From: Streptomyces ambofaciens ATCC 23877
GTDB taxonomy: Bacteria; Actinomycetota; Actinomycetes; Streptomycetales; Streptomycetaceae
Length of the DNA stretch: 64,000 bases
NCBI RefSeq assembly: GCF_001267885.1
Contig: NZ_CP012383.1
Coordinates: 25,659-89,658, forward strand
Reading direction: 5' to 3'
Both the position numbers and the translations under genes were made by a program. The notes below the pieces were generated by a model. It worked only from the letters and a program-made list of their open reading frames with translations. It ran no database searches and was not told the origin of the DNA. Of this stretch, positions 31,403 through 39,127 are shown piece by piece (position 1 is the first letter of the stretch; every line of letters starts with the position of its first letter).

Positions 31403-32260
31403 ATGGAACCCCGCGCACTCCTCGACACCTGGCTGGACACCGCAACCAACCTGCGATCCTCCAGCCGCATCGAGTACCGGCGCGAGGTCACCCGCTGGCT
31501 CACCTGGTGCGAAGATCAGCGTCCCCCGGTCAACCCCTACCGGTGCGGCATCGAGGACATCGCCGCCTGGGCCGGCACCCTCCTCACCGACCACCTGGAC
31601 GGACGGCCCTTCGACGGGCCCGACGCCCTCACCCACGTCGCCGAACACCATCGCGCCGCCGCGTTGACCCACGACCGGCGGATCACCGCCATCACCCAGT
31701 ACTACGAAGCCGCCAAAGACCGCGGCGCCATCCGCCTCGCCCCCGACCTCACCATGCTCCGCTCCGGCGTCGACCGCGACGCCGGCACCCCCCGCCGGCT
31801 CACCCCCATGGAACGCAACGTCCTCCTCATCTGCATCGGCATGTGGGGACCCGACCGCGCCCGCCACTACCGCCGCGACCGCCTCATCGCCTACCTCCTC
31901 CTCGAGGGCCTGCGCCCGGCGGAGGTCGCCCGCGTCGACATGCGCCACCTCTACGACCTCGGCACCGGCGTCTGGGAAGTCCGCGCCCCCGACTACGAGT
32001 ACGAAGCCGTCGGCAAGAAACACGTCCTGGAGCCGCTGACCGTGGCCGCGCTGATCGAATACCTGCCGCACCGCATCAAGCCCGCCGACGGAGTCCACAC
32101 CCTCATCACCGTCCAAGGCGGCGGCCCCCTCGACTCCGGATACCCCAACCTGATCATCCGGCAGATCGCCGCCCTCCACCCCCTCCTCGCACAGCGCACC
32201 CCACCCGTCACCGCCGACACCATCGCCCACACCGGGTACTGGGAGACGCCCCCCGGCTGA
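31403..32260 (+). CDS. Tyrosine-recombinase-like protein, C-terminally short, 285 aa
   Basis: The N-terminal core-binding-like domain (ATNLRSSSRIEYRREVTRWL) and the first catalytic box (YLLLEGLRPAEVARVDM, with Arg in the expected position) are present. The protein ends at TADTIAHTGYWETPPG, where a normal enzyme would have an H-x-L-R-H box. It lacks the later His/Trp and nucleophile Tyr segment, so it is unlikely to cut DNA alone and could act as a DNA-binding accessory or be a decayed integrase. It starts next to the inverted repeat at 31.25-31.36 kb. Confidence 0.7.
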   Translation: MEPRALLDTWLDTATNLRSSSRIEYRREVTRWLTWCEDQRPPVNPYRCGIEDIAAWAGTLLTDHLDGRPFDGPDALTHVAEHHRAAALTHDRRITAITQYYEAAKDRGAIRLAPDLTMLRSGVDRDAGTPRRLTPMERNVLLICIGMWGPDRARHYRRDRLIAYLLLEGLRPAEVARVDMRHLYDLGTGVWEVRAPDYEYEAVGKKHVLEPLTVAALIEYLPHRIKPADGVHTLITVQGGGPLDSGYPNLIIRQIAALHPLLAQRTPPVTADTIAHTGYWETPPG

Positions 32261-32298
32261 GTAGGATCACAACCCACACACCGGGGAGAGGTGCCGCG

Positions 32299-32523
32299 AT
32301 GACGCTGGTAGCGGGCGAGTACGAGTTCACGTGCGACGAATGCGACGGGGACGGGAACCTGCAATACATCCGCATTACGACCGAGGGCGACGACGAGCCC
32401 GAACTCGTCTGGGACAAGTGCGACGACTGCCACGGCGAAGGCCGGCTCCTGGTCGACGAGGAAGAAGCGGCCGAGAAGATCCGCTGGGGGCAGACCCCGA
32501 CACGCACCCCTGCCGCCGCCTAG
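32299..32523 (+). CDS. DnaJ-type zinc-finger mini-protein, 74 aa
   Basis: Two CxxCxGxG-type motifs, CDECDGDGN and CDDCHGEGR, match one zinc module of DnaJ. No J-domain is present. The mini-protein is acidic. It starts 38 nt after the recombinase-like gene and ends convergent with the integrase gene (4-base overlap of the 3' ends). Confidence 0.75.
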   Translation: MTLVAGEYEFTCDECDGDGNLQYIRITTEGDDEPELVWDKCDDCHGEGRLLVDEEEAAEKIRWGQTPTRTPAAA

Positions 32524-33596
32524 TCTTCGTCCCCGCCCGGAAGACGCTCGGCAATTCGGGCGGCGATGCGGTAGCCGGGGCTGTTGTCGAGGCGGCCGCG
32601 CCGGCGGTCGTAGCGTCGGGTGGTCCGCGGGTCCTTGTGGTCGGCGAAGTCCTGCACGTGGTGGAGCTTGGCGTCGGGCGCGTCCAGGGCGTGGGTGACG
32701 GCGTCGTGCTTGAGGACGTGCGGGTGGAAGGTGGCCGCGTTGGCGATACCCGCCTTGGCCGCTAGGCGCCGCACGAGGCGCCACACGTAGGCCGGGTCCA
32801 GTGGGTTGCCGTTGCGGGTCTGGAACAGTGGTCCCGTGGTGCGGCCCGCGAGGTAGACGTCGATGGCGTGCCCGGTGGCCGGTGGGACGACCTTCGGTTT
32901 GCGGCGGCCACCCTTCAGGCGGACGTTGAGAATGCGGTGCCCCTTGTCGTAGCCGAGGTCGTCGGCTTGGGCGCCGAGGGCGGAGTCGAGGCGTAGCGCC
33001 ACGGTGTAGATGGCGAGCAGGAGGGCGTAGGAGCGGGGTCCGTCCTCGTAGGCCGCGGCGAGCAGGCGCGCGGACTCTTCTTCGGTGCTGCCTTGGGTGT
33101 CGGAGCCGTCCTGGTCCAACTCGGGGCGGGCGACGAGGTCGAAGGGGTCGATGCCGTCTCCGAGGGCACGGACCGCGTACTTGTGGAAGCTGGAGCAGGC
33201 GGAGAGCAGGTTGGCGCGGGCGGCGTCGGAGCGGGGCGGACCGGTGGGGGCCTTCTGCCCGCGGTGGCCGCCCTTGACGGGGACCATGGTGGGTGCGGTT
33301 TCGAGGTGGCGGGAGAACGCTTCGGCGAGGGGGAAGCGGGCTTGGAGCGGGTGGGTGCCGGTCTCGCGGGCGTAGGTGTCCCACACCCGGTATTGGCGGA
33401 CGTACGTCTGCCGGGTGTTCTTCGTCTTCTGCCGGGCAATCCAGGCGCCTACGAGACCGGGGTATGGGTCGCCTGCCGGGTAGTGGCCAGCCAACTCGGT
33501 GGCGAAGTCGAGGGCTTCGGAGGGCCAGTCGTCGGCGGCGCTGCGGGTGCGCGCGGCGAGTTGGCCGCCGCGCGCTCTCGGGACGAGCTCGGTCAT
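32520..33596 (-). CDS. int: Tyrosine integrase with HxxK variant, 358 aa
   Basis: Complete phage-type tyrosine recombinase. The core-binding domain spans about 45-150 (KNTRQTYVRQYRVWDTYARE). Catalytic residues are R202 in ALRLDSALGA, the LKGGRRKPK beta-hairpin Lys, H293 and K296 in HVLKH (normally HxLRH), H320 in FADHKD, and nucleophile Y329 in RRYDR. Arg to Lys at the second Arg position is unusual but occurs. It should integrate the prophage. The likely attachment site is nearby but was not identified. It is coupled to the DUF6221 gene upstream. Confidence 0.88.
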   Translation of the reverse strand: MTELVPRARGGQLAARTRSAADDWPSEALDFATELAGHYPAGDPYPGLVGAWIARQKTKNTRQTYVRQYRVWDTYARETGTHPLQARFPLAEAFSRHLETAPTMVPVKGGHRGQKAPTGPPRSDAARANLLSACSSFHKYAVRALGDGIDPFDLVARPELDQDGSDTQGSTEEESARLLAAAYEDGPRSYALLLAIYTVALRLDSALGAQADDLGYDKGHRILNVRLKGGRRKPKVVPPATGHAIDVYLAGRTTGPLFQTRNGNPLDPAYVWRLVRRLAAKAGIANAATFHPHVLKHDAVTHALDAPDAKLHHVQDFADHKDPRTTRRYDRRRGRLDNSPGYRIAARIAERLPGGDED

Positions 33597-34018
33597 GGCC
33601 GAAGCTCCGTCGGAAAGTCGTGGTGATCCGTGTATGAAGCGGCTACGTCACGGACGTCGGGGCATGGCCACGCCCGTTGGCAGTGATTGCAGACCAGCAC
33701 ACCCCAGTGCGGTGCTTCGCACTCTGTGCACTGTCCCATGGAGTGCGGGGTGTGCCGGGCCAGCATGCGTCGCTTGGCCTCGACCTCGACAAGCACGCGT
33801 TCGGCTTCGCCTGGCGCTCGGGTTCCTGTGCCAGTGAAGAGGGTGAGAGCGGCGGCGGTGTCGGGGTCGTTCCGGACGACCTCCGCCAGAGCGAAGGCGC
33901 CCTCTGTGGCTTCGGTGGAGGTGACGATGGCTCCGCTCTCGCGGAGTCGGATGGCGGCCCGCATGAACGTCTCGTCGTCGTTCAGTCGGTCTTGCAGGAA
34001 GCGCAGCGGGTCGTCCAC
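33593..34018 (-). CDS. DUF6221-like protein, 141 aa
   Basis: Matches the actinobacterial DUF6221 layout: DDPLRFLQDRLNDDETFMRA at the start, a middle VLVEVEAKRRMLARH, a Cys-containing CTECEAPHWGVLVCNHCQRA, and the final ALxYxDHxDF-like end (ASYTDHHDF). The function is unknown. The GTG at 34018 is chosen because an AGGGG RBS precedes it. It is coupled to the integrase gene and could be co-expressed with it. Confidence 0.75.
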   Translation of the reverse strand: MDDPLRFLQDRLNDDETFMRAAIRLRESGAIVTSTEATEGAFALAEVVRNDPDTAAALTLFTGTGTRAPGEAERVLVEVEAKRRMLARHTPHSMGQCTECEAPHWGVLVCNHCQRAWPCPDVRDVAASYTDHHDFPTELRP

Positions 34019-34149
34019 GGATGGCCCCTTGGTTGGTTCGGTCCCCCGCCCATACGGGAGATCCACATAACAGTAATTATGTAGTAGGTGAGGGCCCGAG
34101 GTTCCCTTGACACCTGTTCAGGGACCTGTTCGACGTGTTCGATTCTTCG

Positions 34150-34410
34150 TCAGGAACGATTCTGAGCAAGCGCCTCGGGGTCACGCAGATGCTCCAGCAC
34201 CGCGCGTTGGATCTCCCTGGCCAGCAGGCTGTACTCGTCATCGTCCGGTTCCATCGTGAGCGTCGCGACAAGCCAGCGCAGGACTACTGCCATCGGAACG
34301 TCCACGAGTCCGACGTTCTCGGCTGCTTGCTGCGACCACGCCTTCAGCTTGCGATGCTGCTGGCGATCCAGATCAAGCGTTAGCCGGGACATCCTCTGTT
34401 GCTGCGGCAC
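34150..34410 (-). CDS. Small RHH-like DNA-binding protein, 86 aa
   Basis: A short beta strand (SRLTLDLD) followed by helices (RQQHRKLKAWSQQAAENVGL, MAVVLRWLVATL) is the ribbon-helix-helix layout. It is about the size of ParG/CopG-like regulators. The GTG at 34410 has an AGGAGG only 4 bases upstream; an ATG at 34392 is the alternative. It sits between the integrase and the degenerate recombinase, so it may regulate this recombination region. Confidence 0.7.
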   Translation of the reverse strand: MPQQQRMSRLTLDLDRQQHRKLKAWSQQAAENVGLVDVPMAVVLRWLVATLTMEPDDDEYSLLAREIQRAVLEHLRDPEALAQNRS

Positions 34411-34517
34411 GGCGCCTCCTGTTGCACGTATCGGCAACCGTGGAACGACTGAGTGCAGCGCCCGTCACGCGGAACACACGTTATGCGCTTCTCCTGGAGC
34501 GATTCTGCCGCAGGACG

Positions 34518-35351
34518 CTAGCGGGCCGGATACAGGACGTCGAACTCTGGCGGCTCCCACCGGCCGAAGGTCGACACGTCGTCCTCGGTGAAGTCGGACG
34601 CCCCGCGAAGGGTCACTCTTCCCATGCGGAGACTTCGGAAGCTGATCCCCGGAGCTTCCATGCCCGCTGCTTTGGCTCGGCTGCGCACGACAATGTCGAT
34701 GCCACCGGGCAGCAGAGCCTTCGCGGCGATGTTCCCCCAGCGGTCGATCTGCCGGAACAAGGGTCCTTCGGCCTGGCCGAGGCCGGCCAGCGTTCCCAGC
34801 CAGCCATCGGTGAACCTGAGCACGCTGGTCGTCTGGTCGCCGCTGTCACGCACAAAGACGCTGGTCTCTGCTCCAGGTAGCCGGACCCGGACGCCGTCGT
34901 GCATCAGGTGTACGGCGTCGGCCGTGCACCGTGACAGCTCCCCTGCCTGGTTGGCCGTGCCCCATGCCAACGTGAGAAGGCAGCCATCCCGCAGGCCAGC
35001 AGGATCGTCACGGCAGGTGGACAGCATGGCCCGCAGCCCAGCCTCGTCGATCGGCACGCTTTTCGGGGTGCGCCGGGTGGACGACGACTCCCACTCCATC
35101 TTCCAGCGGGTACACATCTCCCGAGTCAACGTGGTGTCGAACCAATGCCCGTGGGGCTGCCAGGTTCGTATTGCGTACCAAGCCAGATCCACCGTGTTAG
35201 GGGACATCCGGCGCACCTTGATCAGGTACTCGATGTAGGCGGAAAACGCTTCCATCGTGCAGGGCCTAGGGCTTTCGCTCCGGCTCTCACACCAGTCCTG
35301 GAACTTACGACGCTGGAAGTCGTAGGCCCGCTGCGTCTCTGGCGTCGTCAT
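34518..35351 (-). CDS. Degenerate tyrosine-recombinase-like protein, 277 aa
   Basis: Residues 1-90 resemble a SAM-like core-binding domain (RAYDFQRRKFQDWCESRSES; AYIEYLIKVRRMSPNTVDLA). In the catalytic half, box I reads WGTANQAGELSRCT, with Asn/Gln where Arg should be. Box II keeps SLRMGR, and the end (TFGRWEPPEFDVLYPAR) retains Trp and a possible nucleophile Tyr274. Loss of the first Arg suggests impaired catalysis. It is coupled to the gene at 35348 by ATGA. Confidence 0.7.
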   Translation of the reverse strand: MTTPETQRAYDFQRRKFQDWCESRSESPRPCTMEAFSAYIEYLIKVRRMSPNTVDLAWYAIRTWQPHGHWFDTTLTREMCTRWKMEWESSSTRRTPKSVPIDEAGLRAMLSTCRDDPAGLRDGCLLTLAWGTANQAGELSRCTADAVHLMHDGVRVRLPGAETSVFVRDSGDQTTSVLRFTDGWLGTLAGLGQAEGPLFRQIDRWGNIAAKALLPGGIDIVVRSRAKAAGMEAPGISFRSLRMGRVTLRGASDFTEDDVSTFGRWEPPEFDVLYPAR

Positions 35352-35968
35352 GCAGCACCTCCAGATTGGGCGTTCCACAGCAGGGCGACGACGGTTGATT
35401 CGTACGGCCAGCGCGCCACTCCGCCGTGCTTGATCAGGTGTAGAAGGGTCCGGCTGGGGAGGGTCGCCCCAACCTCCAAGGGGACGCAACCGGGAGGAAT
35501 CTCGCAGGGGCCTATCTCGGCCCGACTGCGTCCGTCATCGGTTTGCGTAGGTGCCGAACCAGTTGAGCGCTGCGCCCGAATGGGCTGAGTCCAGCACAGT
35601 TCCCCGTCAGCATCCGCTCCGGCTTGGTCGGCGTTCAATCGTGCGGAGAAGGCAGGGTGCAGTCGTTTCAGCCGCTCGGCGTTCGTCTCTCGTGCGGCGT
35701 CGGCTAGCGGTATCTCCCCTACCTCCAGAAGCGATACGGCGAATTCGCCCGACATTAGGCCGGTGTGCACGCGCAGGAAGGCCGCAGCCTGCACCGGGGG
35801 CCAATAGGCAGCCCGGCGGAGCGTCTGGCCGATGCGATCCCTGTATGCGGCGGGTATCCGGTCACCGCGCAGATCCTGGCGGGTCTGAGCCAAAGCCTGC
35901 GCGGCGCTTGGGCTGTAGAGCATCTGGTCCAGCAGGCTGCCGGCCATCCGTTCGTGCAGTGTCCTCAT
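35348..35968 (-). CDS. Hypothetical partner of the degenerate recombinase, 206 aa
   Basis: A helical N-terminal half (MRTLHERMAGSLLDQMLYSP; FLRVHTGLMSGEFAVSLLEV), a low-complexity middle, and a C-terminal part with LPSRTLLHLIKHGGVARWPY. No family was recognised. It is translated in a coupled pair with the degenerate recombinase gene and starts from the divergent promoter region near 36.0 kb, facing the AlpA-like gene. Confidence 0.7.
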   Translation of the reverse strand: MRTLHERMAGSLLDQMLYSPSAAQALAQTRQDLRGDRIPAAYRDRIGQTLRRAAYWPPVQAAAFLRVHTGLMSGEFAVSLLEVGEIPLADAARETNAERLKRLHPAFSARLNADQAGADADGELCWTQPIRAQRSTGSAPTQTDDGRSRAEIGPCEIPPGCVPLEVGATLPSRTLLHLIKHGGVARWPYESTVVALLWNAQSGGAA

Positions 35969-35996
35969 GCCCGTCCTTCCGGAGTGCAGACACATT

Positions 35997-36055
35997 GGAG
36001 TAGTTGAGATACTCTAAGCGTAGCAGTAGTCAAGCTACTCCGCCCCGCCTACGCT
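35997..36055. promoter_or_regulatory. Divergent promoter region with GGAGTAG inverted repeat
   Basis: GGAGTAGTTGA (35997-36007) and TCAAGCTACTCC (36030-36041) form an inverted repeat. Minus: TTGACT (36034-36029) with a TATCTC -10 about 16 bp on. Plus: TAGTCA (36027-36032) and TACGCT (36050-36055), 17 bp apart, placing the start at about the ATG at 36062. The repeat overlaps promoter elements in both directions. Confidence 0.55.
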
Positions 36056-36061
36056 GAACCC

Positions 36062-36283
36062 ATGGACCTGACCGGCTACCTGACCTCCGACGAAGCAGCA
36101 GAACGGCTCGGCATCAACCGCCAGAGCCTGTACAACCTGGCCAACCGCTCACCGGATTTCCCGAAGCCCAAGAAGGTTGGGCGGACGTCCCTCTGGCCAG
36201 AGCACGGCGTAGACGAGTGGCGCGAGAAGCACCCGAAGCGACAGACGAGAAAGGGGACAGAGGATGCCGACCAAGCCCCGTAA
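36062..36283 (+). CDS. AlpA/Xis-like HTH protein, candidate excisionase, 73 aa
   Basis: A MerR-type short HTH: YLTSDEAAERLGINRQSLYN, then FPKPKKVGRTSLWPEHGVDE with the wing and the W-x-x-x-V-D-E-W end typical of AlpA-like excisionases. These proteins bend DNA at att sites and steer the integrase toward excision, or regulate it. The mRNA is probably leaderless. It begins the rightward gene cluster ending at 38448 and is divergent from the recombinase pair. Confidence 0.85.
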   Translation: MDLTGYLTSDEAAERLGINRQSLYNLANRSPDFPKPKKVGRTSLWPEHGVDEWREKHPKRQTRKGTEDADQAP

Positions 36284-36509
36284 GCCGTGGCGTGTGATCG
36301 TGACGGGTCCGGACGTGCGTGCCGAGTCGGACCACACCAGCGAGGCCAAGGCGTACGCGCTGGTTCGTGCCTCCCTCGGTGAGGAAAGCCCCGCCGACAC
36401 TGCGCGGGTTGAGCAGTGGGAGGGCGGCCGGTGGTGGCACTTCGAGACCGTGCGCGCCGACGAGATCCGCGCGGCCCAGGCCGCCATCCGCAACATCGAC
36501 GAGAAGTGA
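36264..36509 (+). CDS. Hypothetical protein, 81 aa, ends in EK
   Basis: A small basic-then-acidic protein (MPTKPRKPWRVIVTGPDVRA onward) with a Trp-rich middle (EQWEGGRWWHFETVRADE). Its start overlaps the AlpA-like gene by 20 bases. It is the first gene ending in the GAGAAGTGAGG junction cassette. Function unknown. Confidence 0.75.
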   Translation: MPTKPRKPWRVIVTGPDVRAESDHTSEAKAYALVRASLGEESPADTARVEQWEGGRWWHFETVRADEIRAAQAAIRNIDEK

Positions 36510-36520
36510 GGACACCGACC

Positions 36521-36811
36521 ATGCTGACCCTGCACCCGATCACCGGCGGCATCCGCGACGGACGCCACCAGCAGTACCCCACCCCCAACCTCCCGGCCCG
36601 CCCGGTCGCTTCGCAGGCGGAAGCTGAGGAGTCCGCCGTCCGTCTGTTCCGCGCCTACGGGGCGATCAGCTACCTGCGGCTCACCGACAGCGCTGGGGAG
36701 GAGGTCCGGGAGTACCGTCGCGGCGACTTCTTCCAGTCCACGTCGCCCCTACGGGACGTACACCGCCGCGTGGTCGACCAGGACCTCGGGTGCCGCGCCA
36801 CCGAGAAGTGA
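36521..36811 (+). CDS. Hypothetical protein, 96 aa, ends in EK
   Basis: Residues about 30-75 (AEAEESAVRLFRAYGAISYL, then VREYRRGDFFQST) look like a small alpha/beta domain. It is flanked on both sides by copies of the GAGAAGTGAGG junction. No family was recognised. Confidence 0.7.
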   Translation: MLTLHPITGGIRDGRHQQYPTPNLPARPVASQAEAEESAVRLFRAYGAISYLRLTDSAGEEVREYRRGDFFQSTSPLRDVHRRVVDQDLGCRATEK

Positions 36812-36822
36812 GGGAACCGACC

Positions 36823-36999
36823 ATGAGCGAGATGGAGTCACGGATCGCGTCGCTGGAAGCAACGAACAGCGACCTGCGGAGCGAGAACCGGGAGATCCGA
36901 AGGGAGATCTTGCGCGCGCTGCGGTTCATCGAGAAGGGTGACGTCGGCTCCGCGCAGACCCTCATGCACCGCCTGTCCCTCAGCGTCGCCGAGAAGTGA
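36823..36999 (+). CDS. Small coiled-coil protein, 58 aa, ends in EK
   Basis: A near-continuous heptad pattern (MESRIASLEATNSDLRSENR onward) predicts a coiled coil over about residues 3-45. It likely oligomerises. Flanked by junction cassettes. Confidence 0.7.
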   Translation: MSEMESRIASLEATNSDLRSENREIRREILRALRFIEKGDVGSAQTLMHRLSLSVAEK

Positions 37000-37006
37000 G
37001 GCCATC

Positions 37007-37177
37007 ATGAGCACTCCGACCGAACTCCGGACCCGTGCCGCCGAGCTGGAGAACCGCGTGCCTCCGGTCACGGCCGGCCCCCGTACCGACGACGAGCGGA
37101 TGTGGCTGGAGAAGGCCGCCGCCCTCCGCGACGAGGCCGACCAGCTCGACGCCGCCGACCGCGCCACCGAGAAGTGA
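37007..37177 (+). CDS. Small helical protein, 56 aa, ends in EK
   Basis: Helical and charged (TELRTRAAELENRVPPV; ERMWLEKAAALRDEADQLDA). It resembles its coiled-coil neighbour only in style. Bounded by junction cassettes on both sides. Confidence 0.65.
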   Translation: MSTPTELRTRAAELENRVPPVTAGPRTDDERMWLEKAAALRDEADQLDAADRATEK

Positions 37178-37188
37178 GGACACCGATC

Positions 37189-37350
37189 ATGGCCTACACC
37201 GCCTACATGCCGCCCGTGGGTGGTGGCAAGCAGAGCCACCCCGAGATCACCGACCACTGCCGCCCTGACAACGAGCCCACCCACCCGGAGCACGACTACC
37301 CGACTGCCGGTCCCGCGCGCTGCAATCGCTGCGGCGCCACCGAGAAGTGA
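37189..37350 (+). CDS. Small Cys/His protein, 53 aa, ends in EK
   Basis: Contains DHCRPDNEPTHPEHDYPTAG and CNRCGATEK, so a possible single zinc site. Function unknown. Flanked by junction cassettes. Confidence 0.65.
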   Translation: MAYTAYMPPVGGGKQSHPEITDHCRPDNEPTHPEHDYPTAGPARCNRCGATEK

Positions 37351-37360
37351 GGACACGACC

Positions 37361-37543
37361 ATGACCACGAGCTGGCCGGAGCGGGTGCGACTCCCGCGCG
37401 GCCGCCACACTCACGCCGTCGGCTACGCGGCTGGCCACGCCGACCGCGTCACCGCCTGCGCCCGGAACGCCGAACCCGGGGACTTCCTGGACGACGACAG
37501 CCCCATCACCTGCCCCGCCTGCCAACGCGTCACCGAGAAGTGA
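37361..37543 (+). CDS. Small Cys-containing protein, 60 aa, ends in EK
   Basis: A basic start with several His (RGRHTHAVGYAAGHADRVTA), one Cys in the middle, and CPACQRVTEK at the end. A zinc-binding fold is possible. Bounded by junction cassettes. Confidence 0.65.
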   Translation: MTTSWPERVRLPRGRHTHAVGYAAGHADRVTACARNAEPGDFLDDDSPITCPACQRVTEK

Positions 37544-37554
37544 GGACACCGACC

Positions 37555-38448
37555 ATGGGACGAGAGATCCGCCGCGTACCGCTCGACTTCGAATGGCCGC
37601 TCAACAAGGTCTGGGAGGGCTTCCTGATGCCCGACCGCTTCGACGAAGTCGACTGCTCCGACTGCAAGAACGGCTACTCGCCGCAGGCCCAGAACTTGTA
37701 TGACCTCTGGTACGGCTACCTGCCGTTCGACCCGGCCAGCACCGGGTCGACGCCGTGGCGCCACGACAGCCCAGGCGTGAGGGCGTTCGCCGAGCGCAAC
37801 GTCACCCAGGCGCCGGACTACTACGGCAGCGGCGAGGCCGCCATCGTGCGCGAAGGTCAGCGGCTGGCGAGCCTGTGGAACGGCCAGTGGTCCCACCACC
37901 TCTCCCAAGAGGACGTGGATGCGCTGGTCGCCGCTGACCGGCTTCGCGACTTCACTCACACCTGGAGCCGCGAGGACGGCTGGCAGCCGAAGGAACCGTC
38001 GGTCGCACCGACGGCCGCCGAGGTCAACGAGTGGTCACTGCGCGGCATGGGACACGACAGCATCAACGCCCACGTGGTGATCGAAGCCCGCTGCGAGCGC
38101 GAGGGTGTCGAGACCCGGTGCCCGACCTGCAAGGGCCACGGCAGTATGGAGAAGTACGAGGGACAGCGCGCCGAGGCCGAAGCGTGGGAGCCCACGGACC
38201 CGCCGAAGGGCGACGGCTGGCAGCTCTGGGAGACCGTGAGCGAAGGCTCGCCCGTCAGCCCCGTGTTCGCGACAGCCGATGATCTGGCCGGTTGGATGTC
38301 TGACCCGGAGCGCGGCGACCGTTGGGTGCCGGGCGACGTGGCCCGCAAGTTCATCGACGACGGTTGGGCGCCGACAGGAGTTGTCACGCCGGGACGTGGC
38401 TACTCGTCCGGCGTTGAGGCCGTTGGATGGTCTGAGAGTCAGTACTGA
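37555..38448 (+). CDS. Hypothetical protein with zinc motif, 297 aa
   Basis: Largest gene of the rightward cluster. It contains CSDCKNGYSP near residue 35 and CPTCKGHGSM near residue 195, a split pair of CxxC motifs. Trp-rich segments follow (DGWQLWETVSEG; WMSDPERGDRW). Proteins of this form are common in actinophages and their function is not known. The start follows the last junction cassette; the stop precedes a bidirectional terminator. Confidence 0.75.
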   Translation: MGREIRRVPLDFEWPLNKVWEGFLMPDRFDEVDCSDCKNGYSPQAQNLYDLWYGYLPFDPASTGSTPWRHDSPGVRAFAERNVTQAPDYYGSGEAAIVREGQRLASLWNGQWSHHLSQEDVDALVAADRLRDFTHTWSREDGWQPKEPSVAPTAAEVNEWSLRGMGHDSINAHVVIEARCEREGVETRCPTCKGHGSMEKYEGQRAEAEAWEPTDPPKGDGWQLWETVSEGSPVSPVFATADDLAGWMSDPERGDRWVPGDVARKFIDDGWAPTGVVTPGRGYSSGVEAVGWSESQY

Positions 38449-38460
38449 CCACCGCGCGAA

Positions 38461-38495
38461 CGGGGCCCCGGCTGAGGAAAGCAGCCGGGGCCCCG
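38461..38495. terminator. Bidirectional terminator
   Basis: CGGGGCCCCGGCT and its complement with a short GAGGAAA-type loop, between the plus-strand cluster ending at 38448 and the minus-strand dcd gene ending at 38508. Confidence 0.85.
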
Positions 38496-38507
38496 TCACG
38501 TCTGACC

Positions 38508-39089
38508 CTATCTGGGCAGGTCGGTATGGTGGAAGTTCTGCCAGGAGCGGGAGGCGGTCGGCCCGCGCTGGCCCTGATACCGGGAGCCGCGTAGCGCGCT
38601 CCCGTACGGGTGCTCCGCCGGGCTGGTCATCTGAATCACCGCAAGCTGCCCGATCTTCATGCCCGGCCACAGCAGCAGGGGCAGGGTGGCCTGGTTCGAC
38701 AGCTCCAGCGTGACGTGGCCCTCGAACCCGGGGTCGATGAACCCGGCCGTGGAGTGCGTGGCCAGGCCCAGCCGCCCCAGCGAACTCTTGCCCTCCAATC
38801 GGGCTGCCAGGTACCGGGGCAGCCGGACCCGCTCGTAGGTGGAGGCGAGGACGAACTCGTCGGGGTGCAGGATGAACGGTTCGCCGTCGGGGACCTCGAC
38901 CAGGCGCGTCAGGTCGTCCTGCTGGACCGCGGGGTCGATGTGGGACGCCCGGTGGTTCTCGAACACTCGGAAGGTGCGGTCGAGGCGGACGTCGATGCTG
39001 GCCGGCTGGAGCATCGCCTCCTCGTACGGGGTGACGCCGAGCTGGCCGCGGGATATCGCGTCGTGGAGGTCTCTGTCGGAGAGGAGCAC
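38508..39089 (-). CDS. dcd: dCTP deaminase, probably bifunctional (Dcd:Dut), 193 aa
   Basis: Converts dCTP to dUMP (bifunctional form) or dUTP. The motifs [20 protein letters not shown] and [15 protein letters not shown], plus the C-terminal [18 protein letters not shown], closely follow the mycobacterial bifunctional enzyme. The length (193) is typical. Together with thyX next door it forms a short dCTP to dUMP to dTMP route for phage DNA synthesis. The two genes are on opposite strands with a small zinc-ribbon gene between. Confidence 0.95.
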   Translation of the reverse strand: MLLSDRDLHDAISRGQLGVTPYEEAMLQPASIDVRLDRTFRVFENHRASHIDPAVQQDDLTRLVEVPDGEPFILHPDEFVLASTYERVRLPRYLAARLEGKSSLGRLGLATHSTAGFIDPGFEGHVTLELSNQATLPLLLWPGMKIGQLAVIQMTSPAEHPYGSALRGSRYQGQRGPTASRSWQNFHHTDLPR

Positions 39090-39127
39090 GCCGCGAGCCT
39101 ACGACCGGCTCGGGCGCCGCCTTCCCC

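Noticed and set aside
31245..32260. Protelomerase and telomere (N15-like hairpin ends) for the inverted repeat plus recombinase
   Set aside because: The protein is far too short for a protelomerase and lacks the catalytic end; the repeat has an 83-bp non-palindromic centre.
34137..34145. GTTCGATTC, T-loop-like
   Set aside because: Flanking bases do not form the 5-bp stem and no further tRNA parts are present.
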